Shown here piece after piece: positions 5,893 to 12,760 of a DNA stretch of 14,803 nucleotides. Each line of letters starts with the position of its first letter. Positions within the stretch are counted from its first letter, which is position 1. The translations under genes were made by a program, and so were the position numbers. The stretch is from NCBI GenBank assembly GCA_007135355.1, contig SLJA01000008.1, positions 1-14,803 of the forward strand, written 5' to 3'. The notes beneath the pieces are model-generated. The model saw only the letters and a list, made by a program, of their open reading frames with translations. It did not search any database and was not told the DNA's origin. The stretch is from Wenzhouxiangella sp. GTDB lineage: Bacteria > Pseudomonadota > Gammaproteobacteria > Xanthomonadales > Wenzhouxiangellaceae.

Positions 5893-7347
5893 TCATTTGT
5901 CGATAAACCATTGATATTCAGTTTGAGCCGGTGAAAGCCCGATGGCCGCCGGCCAGGCCGCCAGTTGCCGCACCAGGTGGCGCTGCTCTGGATGTTGGGC
6001 CCAAAGAGTCCGCAGCTCGTCGAAAAATTCGGCTAAGCGGATACTGGCCAGCTCCGGGTCTTCGATGAGCCGGCGTTGCCGGTAGTGTGCCCAGTCGGCG
6101 CGTTCAGCTTGGGTGAGGCTGTCGGGCCAATGCCGGGCTCGGTAGCGGAATAACAAGGTATTCAATCGCTCGTCGCTGAAGGGCGCGCCCAGCAGCGCCA
6201 GTTCGCCAGCGTCCATTTGGCGAATGCGATCACGCAGGGCTTGATCGGAGCGCGGCACAAAGCCGTTGTAAAGACTCAGTTCCGCGTCCACCGGGCCCGC
6301 GCTTGAATCGCGCCCGAACAGTCGGCCCAGGCGAGCCCGGAACTCGCTCGCTTGTTCGAGCACCGTGGCGTTGCGCTCCAGCTGTTTACGGTCGATGGCC
6401 AGGCGGTTTGACGCATGCTGATCCAGCACAGCCAGCGGCGCGAGCATGGGGCAGCGATTGGCTCGAACCAGCTTGACCGGCAGGCGCTGCTGATGTTCGG
6501 GTAAATCCGCGGCGGGCGTCCACAGCAGTTCGCCCAGTTCGTCTTCATCCAGCTCCAGAAAGGGTGTCGGATCCTCGCGCAGGTTCCACACGACCCACTG
6601 CGAGCGAATCCGCGGATGCTCGGCTACCGCCAGCACCGGGGCGGTCGCGCACCATTGCGCCGGCAGTCGCGCGCTGCTATGCAGCAGTGGTCGGCCGGAT
6701 CTGAGCAGTTGGTCGACAACCTGGCGTTGACGCAGCCTCAAGGCCCAGTCCCACAGGCGCGGCTGGGCGCGACGGATCAGGCGGGCCAGACCCAGGGTGG
6801 CTTCAACGTCGGCCAGGGCGTCATGGGCGCGCGAGGTGTCCAGGCCATTGGCCGCCGCCAGGTGCTCGAGCCTGAAGCTGGGCAGCCCGTCATCGCGGTC
6901 AGGCCAGTTGAGGCCAGTGGGCCGCAATGCACGGGTCATGCGGGCCAGGTCGATCAGGTCGAAGCGGCTGTTGCCGTTGGCGAATTCGCGCGCGTAGGGG
7001 TCGATGAAATTGCGCCAGAACAGGTGGCGCGAGAATTCGTCATCGAAACGGAAGTTGTTGTAACCCACGCTGCAGGTGCCGGGGCGGGCCATGGCCTCGA
7101 AGATGGCTGCGGCAAAGTCTTTCTCGGGGACGCCCCGCTCGCCGGCCTGTTGCGGCGTGATGCCCGTGATCAAGCAGGCGGCGGGCTGAGGCAGCAAGTC
7201 GTCGGCCGGGCAACAATAAATAACCAACGGGTCTTCAATGGGCTCAAGCCGGATATTGGTGCGAATGGCGGCGAACTGGGCCGGACGGTCGCGCCGCGGG
7301 TCGGCGCCAAAAGTTTCGTAGTCGTGCCACAGAAAGCTGTCAGTCAT
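5893..7347 (-). CDS. sbcB: Exodeoxyribonuclease I
   Basis: ExoI digests single-stranded DNA from the 3' end and acts in mismatch repair, recombination control and replication-fork clean-up in the cytoplasm. The 484-residue product aligns with E. coli SbcB (475 residues) throughout. The DEDDh exonuclease motifs are intact: HDYETFG with D9 and E11, GYNNFRFDDE at 95-104 with D102, and AHDALADVEAT with H175 and D180. LPSFRLEHL at 155-163 is another family signature, and VPVKLVRANRCPMLAP and LFRYRARHWP match the C-terminal ExoI domain. The ATG at 7347 gives the family-typical start. The site upstream is weak as a Shine-Dalgarno. It diverges from msrA with a 95-base gap and ends at the DnaA-box-rich region. 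Confidence 0.96.
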   Translation of the reverse strand: MTDSFLWHDYETFGADPRRDRPAQFAAIRTNIRLEPIEDPLVIYCCPADDLLPQPAACLITGITPQQAGERGVPEKDFAAAIFEAMARPGTCSVGYNNFRFDDEFSRHLFWRNFIDPYAREFANGNSRFDLIDLARMTRALRPTGLNWPDRDDGLPSFRLEHLAAANGLDTSRAHDALADVEATLGLARLIRRAQPRLWDWALRLRQRQVVDQLLRSGRPLLHSSARLPAQWCATAPVLAVAEHPRIRSQWVVWNLREDPTPFLELDEDELGELLWTPAADLPEHQQRLPVKLVRANRCPMLAPLAVLDQHASNRLAIDRKQLERNATVLEQASEFRARLGRLFGRDSSAGPVDAELSLYNGFVPRSDQALRDRIRQMDAGELALLGAPFSDERLNTLLFRYRARHWPDSLTQAERADWAHYRQRRLIEDPELASIRLAEFFDELRTLWAQHPEQRHLVRQLAAWPAAIGLSPAQTEYQWFIDK

Positions 7348-7442
7348 GATCAGTGCCCGAGTTGATGTGTCTCAAGGGTATTCGCACCTTCGCCGCGGCG
7401 CTCGGTTAATATTGCGGGTCGGATTGATCTGATGGGAATAAA

Positions 7443-7913
7443 ATGTCTGAACAAGCCACGTTTGGAGCCGGTTGTTTTTGGGGCGTTGAGGCCCGTTTTC
7501 GCCAGGTACCGGGCGTGATCGACGCTGCGGTCGGCTATATGGGTGGGGCTACCGAAAGCCCAAGCTACGAGCAGGTCTGCTCCGATACCACCGGTCACGT
7601 GGAAGTCTGCCAGGTGACTTTCGACCCCTCGCGCTGCGGCTACGATCGGCTGGTGCGCGCTTTTTTCGCCATGCATGATCCCACCCAGGTCAATCGTCAG
7701 GGACCGGATGTCGGGTCGCAGTATCGATCCGTGATTTTCTACGCCGATGATGCGCAACGCGAGGTGGCCGAACGCGTTCGCGACGAACTGGAGGCCAGCG
7801 GGCTGTTCCCCGCGCCGATTGCCACCCGTATCGAACCGTCCCAAACCTTCTGGAAGGCTGAAGATTACCACCAGCAGTACCTGGCACGACGTGGCGGTAC
7901 CTGCTCGATCTGA
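7443..7913 (+). CDS. msrA: Peptide methionine-(S)-S-oxide reductase MsrA
   Basis: MsrA repairs oxidised proteins by reducing methionine S-sulfoxide, using a catalytic cysteine recycled through disulfides by thioredoxin. The 156-residue product is the short form of the family. The active-site motif GCFWG is at residues 10-14 with C11 as nucleophile. GYMGG at 31-35, the HDPTQ segment at 78-82 and GSQYRS at 91-96 are family signatures, and FWKAEDYHQQYL matches the usual C-terminal block. C154 near the end (GGTCSI) is a candidate resolving cysteine. The start is set by the motif position and a weak GGGA (7434-7437) upstream. It is followed after 10 bases by the phosphatase-fold gene, so they are probably co-transcribed. 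Confidence 0.95.
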   Translation: MSEQATFGAGCFWGVEARFRQVPGVIDAAVGYMGGATESPSYEQVCSDTTGHVEVCQVTFDPSRCGYDRLVRAFFAMHDPTQVNRQGPDVGSQYRSVIFYADDAQREVAERVRDELEASGLFPAPIATRIEPSQTFWKAEDYHQQYLARRGGTCSI

Positions 7914-7923
7914 TTGAATCGCC

Positions 7924-8634
7924 ATGGCCGCGGCGCCGATCAACGGGCAGGGCAGGTTGATCCTGCTTCGGCATGGGCAGGGTAGCCTGGGCAGCGAAGA
8001 CTATGACCGTTTGTCTGAGTCCGGTCGTGAACAAAGTCGGCTGCTTGGACAGCGCCTGGGCGCTGAGCTGGAACAGGGCTGGCCGGCATGGAGCGGTAGC
8101 CTGCGCCGTCATCGTCAGACTCTGAACGCGCTGCCGGCGCGAGCCGAAGCGCACATCGATCCGGATTTGAACGAGTATCGTGTTGCCGAGTTGATGAAAA
8201 ATGCGCTGGCTCAGGCAGTCCAGCTGCAGCTGGAGGTGCCCCCCGAGCAGGCCTTCGCTGATCCTGTGGCTTTTCTGCAGACTTTTCTGGATTGGTTCCC
8301 GACGGTTCTGGAACAATGGCAGAGCGGTCGCCTGGTCGATGCCGACAACGGCACCTGGCTGGACTTTCGCCGCCGTGTGCTCGCGCCGATCCGACAGTGG
8401 CGCTCACAGTTGCAGGCCGGCAGGGATATCGTCGTGATCAGTTCCGCCGGTGTGATCAGCACGCTGGTCGCTGAATTGCTGCGCGAGGACGAAAGCTGGC
8501 AGCGGTCGCTGAATGTGAGCCTGTACAATGCCTCATGGACTGAGTTGCAGTTGCAGGAGTGTGGCCAGTGGCGTGTCTTGCGGCTGAACTGCGTTCAGCA
8601 TTTGGCGCCCAGGGGCCTGATCACCCTGGCTTGA
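7924..8634 (+). CDS. Histidine phosphatase (phosphoglycerate-mutase-like) family protein
   Basis: The 236-residue protein opens with the branch-1 histidine phosphatase motif: LILLRHGQGS with R16-H17-G18, where the His would carry the phosphate, followed by SESGREQSRLLG. SGSLRRHRQT at 57-66 corresponds to the arginine-bearing segment. The position of the second catalytic histidine (usually VSHGG) reads VISSAGVIS at 171-179, with Ser-Ala instead of His-Gly. As I recall, related gammaproteobacterial proteins starting RHGQASFG also show Ser-Gly there, so this is likely a subfamily trait, not a mutation. Substrate is unknown; activity may be altered or lost. No clear Shine-Dalgarno is seen; it starts 10 bases after msrA. 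Confidence 0.85.
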   Translation: MAAAPINGQGRLILLRHGQGSLGSEDYDRLSESGREQSRLLGQRLGAELEQGWPAWSGSLRRHRQTLNALPARAEAHIDPDLNEYRVAELMKNALAQAVQLQLEVPPEQAFADPVAFLQTFLDWFPTVLEQWQSGRLVDADNGTWLDFRRRVLAPIRQWRSQLQAGRDIVVISSAGVISTLVAELLREDESWQRSLNVSLYNASWTELQLQECGQWRVLRLNCVQHLAPRGLITLA

Positions 8635-8683
8635 GCGTGATCGGGGTCATGATCACCGGTCCGACCTTCATATGGAGAGTGAA

Positions 8684-9439
8684 ATGAGTCAGCCCGTTGT
8701 TGTCATCACCGGATCCAGCCGCGGCATTGGCCGCGCCGGCGCCGAACTGCTGGCCGCTCGAGGCTATCGCGTGGTGGTATCCAGCCGCGGCGCCGAGAGT
8801 TGCGAGCCGGTGGCCGAGCAGATCCGGGCGGCCGGCGGCGAGGCTTGCGCCATCCCCTGCCATATCGGGCATGAAACGCAGCTGGGCGGGCTGATTGACG
8901 GTGCTGTCGCGGCCTTTGGCCGTCTCGATGCGGTGGTGATGAATGCGGCCAGCAATCCAGTCTACGGTCCTTCCGACCAGGTCGACCAGCAGGCTTTCGA
9001 TGTCATCATGCGCAATAATGTGTTCAGCGCCATGCGCCTGGCTCATCTGGCGCGGCCGCACCTGAAAGCCGCCGGTGGCGGCTCGGTGGTCCTGGTGTCT
9101 TCGATAGCCGGCCTGTTCGGCAACCGCATGATTGGCGTCTACGGCATGTCCAAGGCAGCGGAGAATCAGCTGGTTCGCAACCTTGCCCTCGAGCTCGGAG
9201 GCGATGGCATACGGGTCAACGCAGTCGCGCCGGGTCTGGTCAAGACCGATTTTGCTCGCGCCCTGCTGGAAGATGAGCGCATGGTGCGCTATTTTGAATC
9301 GACCACGCCGCTGCGCCGATTGGCCGAGCCGGAAGACATTGCCCGCGTGATCACCTTTTTGTGCGGTCCGGACTCCGGCTGGCTGTCCGGGCAGGTGATC
9401 ACCGCCGACGGCGGGTTGTCGGTGACCGGCGGGTTCTGA
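8684..9439 (+). CDS. SDR family NAD(P)-dependent oxidoreductase
   Basis: This is a classical short-chain dehydrogenase/reductase of 251 residues, cytoplasmic, using NAD(P)(H). The cofactor loop TGSSRGIG is at 9-16, NAAS at 87-90 replaces the usual NNAG, N111 and S139/S140 are in place, and the catalytic pair is Y153/K157 in YGMSK. RVNAVAPGLVKTDFA and the SGQVITADGGLSVTGGF ending are typical. The NAA-x-NP pattern recalls DHRS4-like carbonyl reductases, but the substrate cannot be told. The start at 8684 is preferred over the in-frame ATG at 8672 because GGAG at 8674-8677 then lies six bases upstream and would otherwise be inside the gene. It lies 49 bases after the phosphatase-fold gene. Confidence 0.92.
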   Translation: MSQPVVVITGSSRGIGRAGAELLAARGYRVVVSSRGAESCEPVAEQIRAAGGEACAIPCHIGHETQLGGLIDGAVAAFGRLDAVVMNAASNPVYGPSDQVDQQAFDVIMRNNVFSAMRLAHLARPHLKAAGGGSVVLVSSIAGLFGNRMIGVYGMSKAAENQLVRNLALELGGDGIRVNAVAPGLVKTDFARALLEDERMVRYFESTTPLRRLAEPEDIARVITFLCGPDSGWLSGQVITADGGLSVTGGF

Positions 9440-9464
9440 TTCGATCGGAGGCTGATGGGGTGCC

Positions 9465-10061
9465 ATGAAACCCGGGTTGCTGATGTTGCTCTTTGCGCTA
9501 TGGGTGGTGGCCCCCGCCGCCTCGGCGCAAATCTATACTTATGTCGACGAAAACGGTATCACCGTCTTCACCGATCGCAAGCCGGATACCACGCGTTACC
9601 GGGTGCGCAACCTGGGCTGCTTCGGTACCTGCCGAACCGGTGTGGATTGGTATCGCACGCCCCTGTTCAACGGGCGTTTTCAGGCCGAAATCGAAACGGT
9701 GAGCGAAGTGTTTGGCGTTGATGCCGCGCTGATTCGGGCCGTCATGCACGCCGAGTCCTGGTTCCAGCCGGATGCCGTCTCGCATGCCGGGGCCCAGGGC
9801 TTGATGCAGCTGATGCCGGCAACCGCGCAACGGTTTGGTGTTGCCAATGTGTTCGATCCGCTGGAGAACATCACCGGCGGGGCAGCCTATCTGGCCTGGT
9901 TGCTGCAGGAGTTCGAGGGTGATCTGACGCGTGTGATCGCAGCCTACAACGCCGGCGAAAACGCGGTGCGTCGGCATGGTGGCATTCCGCCGTTCCCGGA
10001 AACGCAGGAATATGTCCGCCGCGTCAAGATTCTGCTGCAGCGCTATCGCGGGGCGGGATGA
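9465..10061 (+). CDS. Secreted lytic transglycosylase with DUF4124 and SLT domains
   Basis: The 198-residue protein has a signal peptide (residues 1-21, ending AASA), then a DUF4124 segment (YTYVDENGITVFTDRKP, 24-40) and a C-terminal SLT (lysozyme-like) domain. SLT enzymes cleave the glycan strands of peptidoglycan in the periplasm with formation of 1,6-anhydromuramic acid. The catalytic glutamate is E97 in HAESWFQPDAVS; GAQGLMQLMPATA at 109-121, AAYNAGENAV at 159-168 and ETQEYV at 179-184 complete the family pattern. C52 and C56 (GCFGTC) could form a disulfide. The start is fixed by the signal peptide; an out-of-frame ATG at 9455 lies just upstream. It follows the SDR gene by 25 bases. Confidence 0.93.
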   Translation: MKPGLLMLLFALWVVAPAASAQIYTYVDENGITVFTDRKPDTTRYRVRNLGCFGTCRTGVDWYRTPLFNGRFQAEIETVSEVFGVDAALIRAVMHAESWFQPDAVSHAGAQGLMQLMPATAQRFGVANVFDPLENITGGAAYLAWLLQEFEGDLTRVIAAYNAGENAVRRHGGIPPFPETQEYVRRVKILLQRYRGAG

Positions 10062-10088
10062 GTCTGCAGCCGAATGGGTCGGTGGGCC

Positions 10089-10511
10089 TCAGCGTACAAC
10101 GGTGACACTGCAGCGCGCAAAATCGACCACTCGTTTGGCAACCGATCCCATCAGCAGGCGCTCAAACAGCCCCTTGCTGCGATGACCAACAACGATATGG
10201 TCGACGCCGAGGCGGGCAGCCAGGGCCAGCAGTTCTTCAACTGGATGACCTTCAAGCAGGTGAACGCTCAGTTCCACCTGTGCCTCGGTGGCGATGGCCT
10301 CGATCTGGCCGAGTGACGATTGCATGCGCCTTCGCACCCGCTCGGTCAGAGCCGCCAGGTCCTGCGGCTCGGCCATCTCGATTTCGGCACCATAGACCGC
10401 CGCGCAGGCGTGCAGCTGTGCGCCGGAGGAGCGAGCCAGTTCCAAGGCAAACCGGAACGCCTTGGCCGACTGTTCCGATCCGTCCACACCGGCAAGAATG
10501 CATCGCGTCAT
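10089..10511 (-). CDS. Universal stress protein, UspA family
   Basis: The 140-residue protein is a single UspA domain, a cytoplasmic fold that often binds ATP and accumulates in stress or growth arrest. It opens MTRCILAGVDGSEQS with the conserved Asp10, and ends CSVTVVR. The usual ATP-loop pattern G-2x-G-9x-G-S/T is present at G109 to S123, except that the second Gly is Ser112 (GHRS then nine residues then GS), so nucleotide binding is uncertain. The start has a good Shine-Dalgarno GAGGGAG (complement of 10518-10524). It converges with the transglycosylase gene and is the next gene after rpsT on the same strand, but 168 bases away, so it probably has its own promoter; TACAAT (complement of 10541-10546) is a weak candidate -10. 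Confidence 0.9.
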   Translation of the reverse strand: MTRCILAGVDGSEQSAKAFRFALELARSSGAQLHACAAVYGAEIEMAEPQDLAALTERVRRRMQSSLGQIEAIATEAQVELSVHLLEGHPVEELLALAARLGVDHIVVGHRSKGLFERLLMGSVAKRVVDFARCSVTVVR

Positions 10512-10563
10512 GGAAATCTCCCTCTGTGGCTGACTGAAGCATTGTAGCGGCCCGGGTTTCTTT

Positions 10564-10593
10564 GTGCCCCGAGTCCCAGTGCCCCGGGTCCCA
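10564..10593. repeat. Two tandem copies of a 15-base sequence upstream of the usp gene
   Basis: GTGCCCCGAGTCCCA (10564-10578) is followed directly by GTGCCCCGGGTCCCA (10579-10593), differing at one base. The pair lies 53-82 bases before the usp start on its upstream side, where a regulator could bind, or it may be a simple slippage duplication. Confidence 0.55.
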
Positions 10594-10637
10594 ACCGACC
10601 GCCACGAGTCAACTCGGTCAGGGTGCTGGTACGGCTT

Positions 10638-10662
10638 CGCCGGCGACCCCGAATCGCCGGCG
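10638..10662. terminator. GC-rich hairpin downstream of rpsT, possible terminator
   Basis: CGCCGGCGA (10638-10646) and TCGCCGGCG (10654-10662) are a perfect 9-base inverted repeat around CCCCGAA. It starts 18 bases past the rpsT stop on the - strand, the right place for an rpsT terminator, but no T-run follows on that strand. Confidence 0.45.
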
Positions 10663-10679
10663 CGTCGGTCCGCGCGGGG

Positions 10680-10946
10680 TCAGGCCGCCATGCCGCGCAG
10701 ATGCTGGTTCAGGCGCGACTTATGTCGGGCTGCCTTGTTCGCATGCATAATGCCCTGCGAAACCGAGCGGTCGATGGCCGGCACTGCCGCCTTGTAAGCC
10801 GCCTCGGCAGCGCTTTTGTCGCCGGACTCGATGGCACGGAGAACCTTCTTGATCTTGGTGCGGACATGTGAACGCAGAGCCTGGTTGCGCTGGCGATGGC
10901 GTTCGGCCTGGCGGGCCCGCTTGCGGGCAGAAACGCTGTTGGCCAC
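10680..10946 (-). CDS. rpsT: 30S ribosomal protein S20
   Basis: S20 is a primary 16S rRNA-binding protein of the small subunit. The 88-residue product has the expected length and the family opening MANSVSARKRARQAERHRQRNQ, a run of basic helices, and the closing HANKAARHKSRLNQHLRGMAA. The start codon is GTG, with AGGAG (complement of 10953-10957) six bases upstream. E. coli rpsT also uses a non-ATG start (TTG), connected with autogenous translational control, so the GTG may have a similar purpose. It is divergent from murJ, a common gammaproteobacterial arrangement, and has a near-consensus promoter at 10987-11015. Confidence 0.97.
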   Translation of the reverse strand: MANSVSARKRARQAERHRQRNQALRSHVRTKIKKVLRAIESGDKSAAEAAYKAAVPAIDRSVSQGIMHANKAARHKSRLNQHLRGMAA

Positions 10947-10986
10947 TTGTTACTCCTGAATCTGTTGGTTAAAAAGGTAGCAGAGT

Positions 10987-11015
10987 ATTGTCGGATGGAA
11001 TTGGGTCTGCGTCAA
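10987..11015 (-). promoter_or_regulatory. Sigma-70 type promoter of rpsT
   Basis: Reading the - strand, TTGACG (complement of 11010-11015) as -35 is followed by exactly 17 bases and GACAAT (complement of 10987-10992) as -10. Transcription would begin near 10980, giving a leader of about 35 bases carrying the rpsT Shine-Dalgarno. Strong promoters are expected for ribosomal protein genes. Confidence 0.7.
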
Positions 11016-11070
11016 GGATGATCAGCCTGTGCCGTGCCAACGGCGGGTGCGACCGGGCGAGAGCGCGCCG

Positions 11071-12690
11071 GTGAGCCTGCTGCGCTCGACGTTCAGCTTC
11101 GGCTCCATGACCCTGATTTCCAGGATTTTGGGGTTTGTGCGCGACGTGGTGCTGGCGCGCTGGTTTGGCGCCAGCGCCGCCACCGACGCCTTTTTCGTCG
11201 CCTTCAAGATTCCCAATTTTCTCCGCCGCCTGTTTGCTGAAGGCTCTTTCTCGCTGGCTTTTGTGCCGGTGCTGGCGGAGTACCGTGAACGCGGTGATCC
11301 GGCTGCCCTGAAGTCGCTGATCGATGCCACGACCGGAACGCTGATGGCGGTGCTGTTGATGATCACCGCCCTGGGGGTGGCCGGTGCGCCGTGGATTGTG
11401 CGCGTGTTCGCGCCCGGTTTTGTCGCTGATCCGGAGCAGTTGGCCCTTGCCACCGAGTTGCTGCGCATCACCTTTCCTTATCTGCTGTTGATTGCGCTGA
11501 CCGCGCTGGCCGGTGGCATTTTGAACACATTCGGGCGCTTTGCCCTGCCGGCCCTGACCCCGGCCCTGCTCAATGTGGCGATGATCGTTGCGGCAGTGGC
11601 CTTCAGCACCCGCTTCGATGAGCCGGTCAAGGCCCTGGCCTGGGGCGTGTTTGCCGCCGGGGTGCTGCAGTTGACGATCCAGTTGCCGGCGCTGGCTCGC
11701 CTGGGTCTGCTGCCGCGCCCGCGCCTGGGCTTTGCCCACGCCGGCGTGCGCCGCATCATGCGCCTGATGGTGCCAACCCTGTTTGGCTCGTCCGTGGCCC
11801 AGATCAACCTGTTGCTTGATGTGCTGATTGCTTCACTGCTGATTTCCGGCAGTCTGAGCTGGCTGTACTACGCCGACCGCCTGATGGAGTTCCCGCTCGG
11901 CTTGTTCGGTGTGGCGCTTTCAACGGTGATCCTGCCCAGCCTGGCCGCTTTGCATGCCCGTGCCGACTACACCCGGTTTCGTGCCACGCTGAACTGGGCG
12001 GTTCTGCTCGGACTGACGATCGGCGTGCCTTCCGCGGTTGGCCTGGCGGTACTGGCCCAGCCGCTCGTGACCACGCTATTTCAGTATGGCGCCTTCCAAC
12101 CGAGCGATGTGCACATGGCGGCGCTGGCGCTGCTCGCCTACTGCGCGGGCTTGCCCGCCTTCATCGGCGTCAAGATTCTGGCGCCAGCCTACTTTTCGCG
12201 CCAGGATACGCGCACCCCGGTGCGGGTTGCGGTGACGGCGCTGGTGGCCAACATGCTGCTCAATATCGTTTTTGTGCTGGTCCTGAGTTGGCAACTGGCG
12301 GGGCGGGATTTCAGTGCCGGGCTGCTGGCGACCCTGGCGGCCAATCCGGGCGCGCATGTGGCGCTGGCGCTGGCCTCCAGCGTATCCGGCTGGCTTAACG
12401 CGGTGCTGTTGTGGCGCAATCTGCGGCGGTCGGGGCTGGCGCCGGTGGTGCCGGTCAAGCGGTTGCTGCAGGTGGCGGCCGCCAGCGCCCTGATGGCGGC
12501 CGCGGTGCTTGCCATGGTGCCGGCCGCCGAGTCCTGGTTTGCAGCCGGCGCGGCCGCCCGCGCGGGCTGGTTGGCGGGTTTGGTCGTGGTCGGCGCCCTG
12601 GTCTATGCGCTGGCGTTGCTGGCACTGGGCCTGCGGCCACGCCACCTGGCGCGGCCGGCGGTGGTCGAAGGCCGAGACTCGGGAACATGA
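11071..12690 (+). CDS. murJ: Lipid II flippase MurJ
   Basis: MurJ moves lipid II across the inner membrane for peptidoglycan synthesis. The product is a MATE-like multi-pass protein of about 14 membrane segments. From the GTG at 11071 it has 539 residues and begins MSLLRSTFSFGSMTLISRILGFVRD. With this start R18, R24, D39 and R52 fall at exactly the positions of the essential E. coli residues, and the YYADRLMEFP segment carrying the other key Arg is conserved. The frame remains open to a GTG at 11029, which would add 14 residues (MPCQRRVRPGESAP) not typical of the family; AAGGA at 11014-11018 could serve it. A GCGAGAG just before 11071 is a possible ribosome site. It is followed by ribF after 70 bases. 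Confidence 0.93.
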   Translation: MSLLRSTFSFGSMTLISRILGFVRDVVLARWFGASAATDAFFVAFKIPNFLRRLFAEGSFSLAFVPVLAEYRERGDPAALKSLIDATTGTLMAVLLMITALGVAGAPWIVRVFAPGFVADPEQLALATELLRITFPYLLLIALTALAGGILNTFGRFALPALTPALLNVAMIVAAVAFSTRFDEPVKALAWGVFAAGVLQLTIQLPALARLGLLPRPRLGFAHAGVRRIMRLMVPTLFGSSVAQINLLLDVLIASLLISGSLSWLYYADRLMEFPLGLFGVALSTVILPSLAALHARADYTRFRATLNWAVLLGLTIGVPSAVGLAVLAQPLVTTLFQYGAFQPSDVHMAALALLAYCAGLPAFIGVKILAPAYFSRQDTRTPVRVAVTALVANMLLNIVFVLVLSWQLAGRDFSAGLLATLAANPGAHVALALASSVSGWLNAVLLWRNLRRSGLAPVVPVKRLLQVAAASALMAAAVLAMVPAAESWFAAGAAARAGWLAGLVVVGALVYALALLALGLRPRHLARPAVVEGRDSGT

Positions 12691-12732
12691 TGGATGTGGC
12701 AACGCCTCGCTGCGAAAAGCCCCGGACTGACG

Positions 12733-12738
12733 GGCAGG
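12733..12738 (+). promoter_or_regulatory. Possible -10 element for ribF
   Basis: TAAAAT sits 22 bases before the ribF ATG in the 70-base gap after murJ and matches five of six -10 positions. No good -35 lies at the right distance and there is no Shine-Dalgarno in front of ribF, so it is only a candidate. Confidence 0.25.
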
Positions 12739-12760
12739 CGGGTAAAATCGCGTCGCTGCC

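Noticed and set aside
8637..8656. Inverted repeat GTGATC/GATCAC before the SDR gene as an operator or terminator
   Set aside because: Only six pairs with an 8-base loop, and GTGATC/GATCAC strings recur inside nearby coding sequence, so it is not distinguishable from background.
8672..8683. Earlier ATG at 8672 as the SDR start
   Set aside because: It would place the GGAG ribosome site inside the gene; 8684 has it at proper spacing and gives the usual N-terminus.
10969..11739. 256-codon open frame on the - strand over the start of murJ
   Set aside because: Gln/Arg/His-rich composition typical of a shadow frame; it also overlaps the rpsT promoter.
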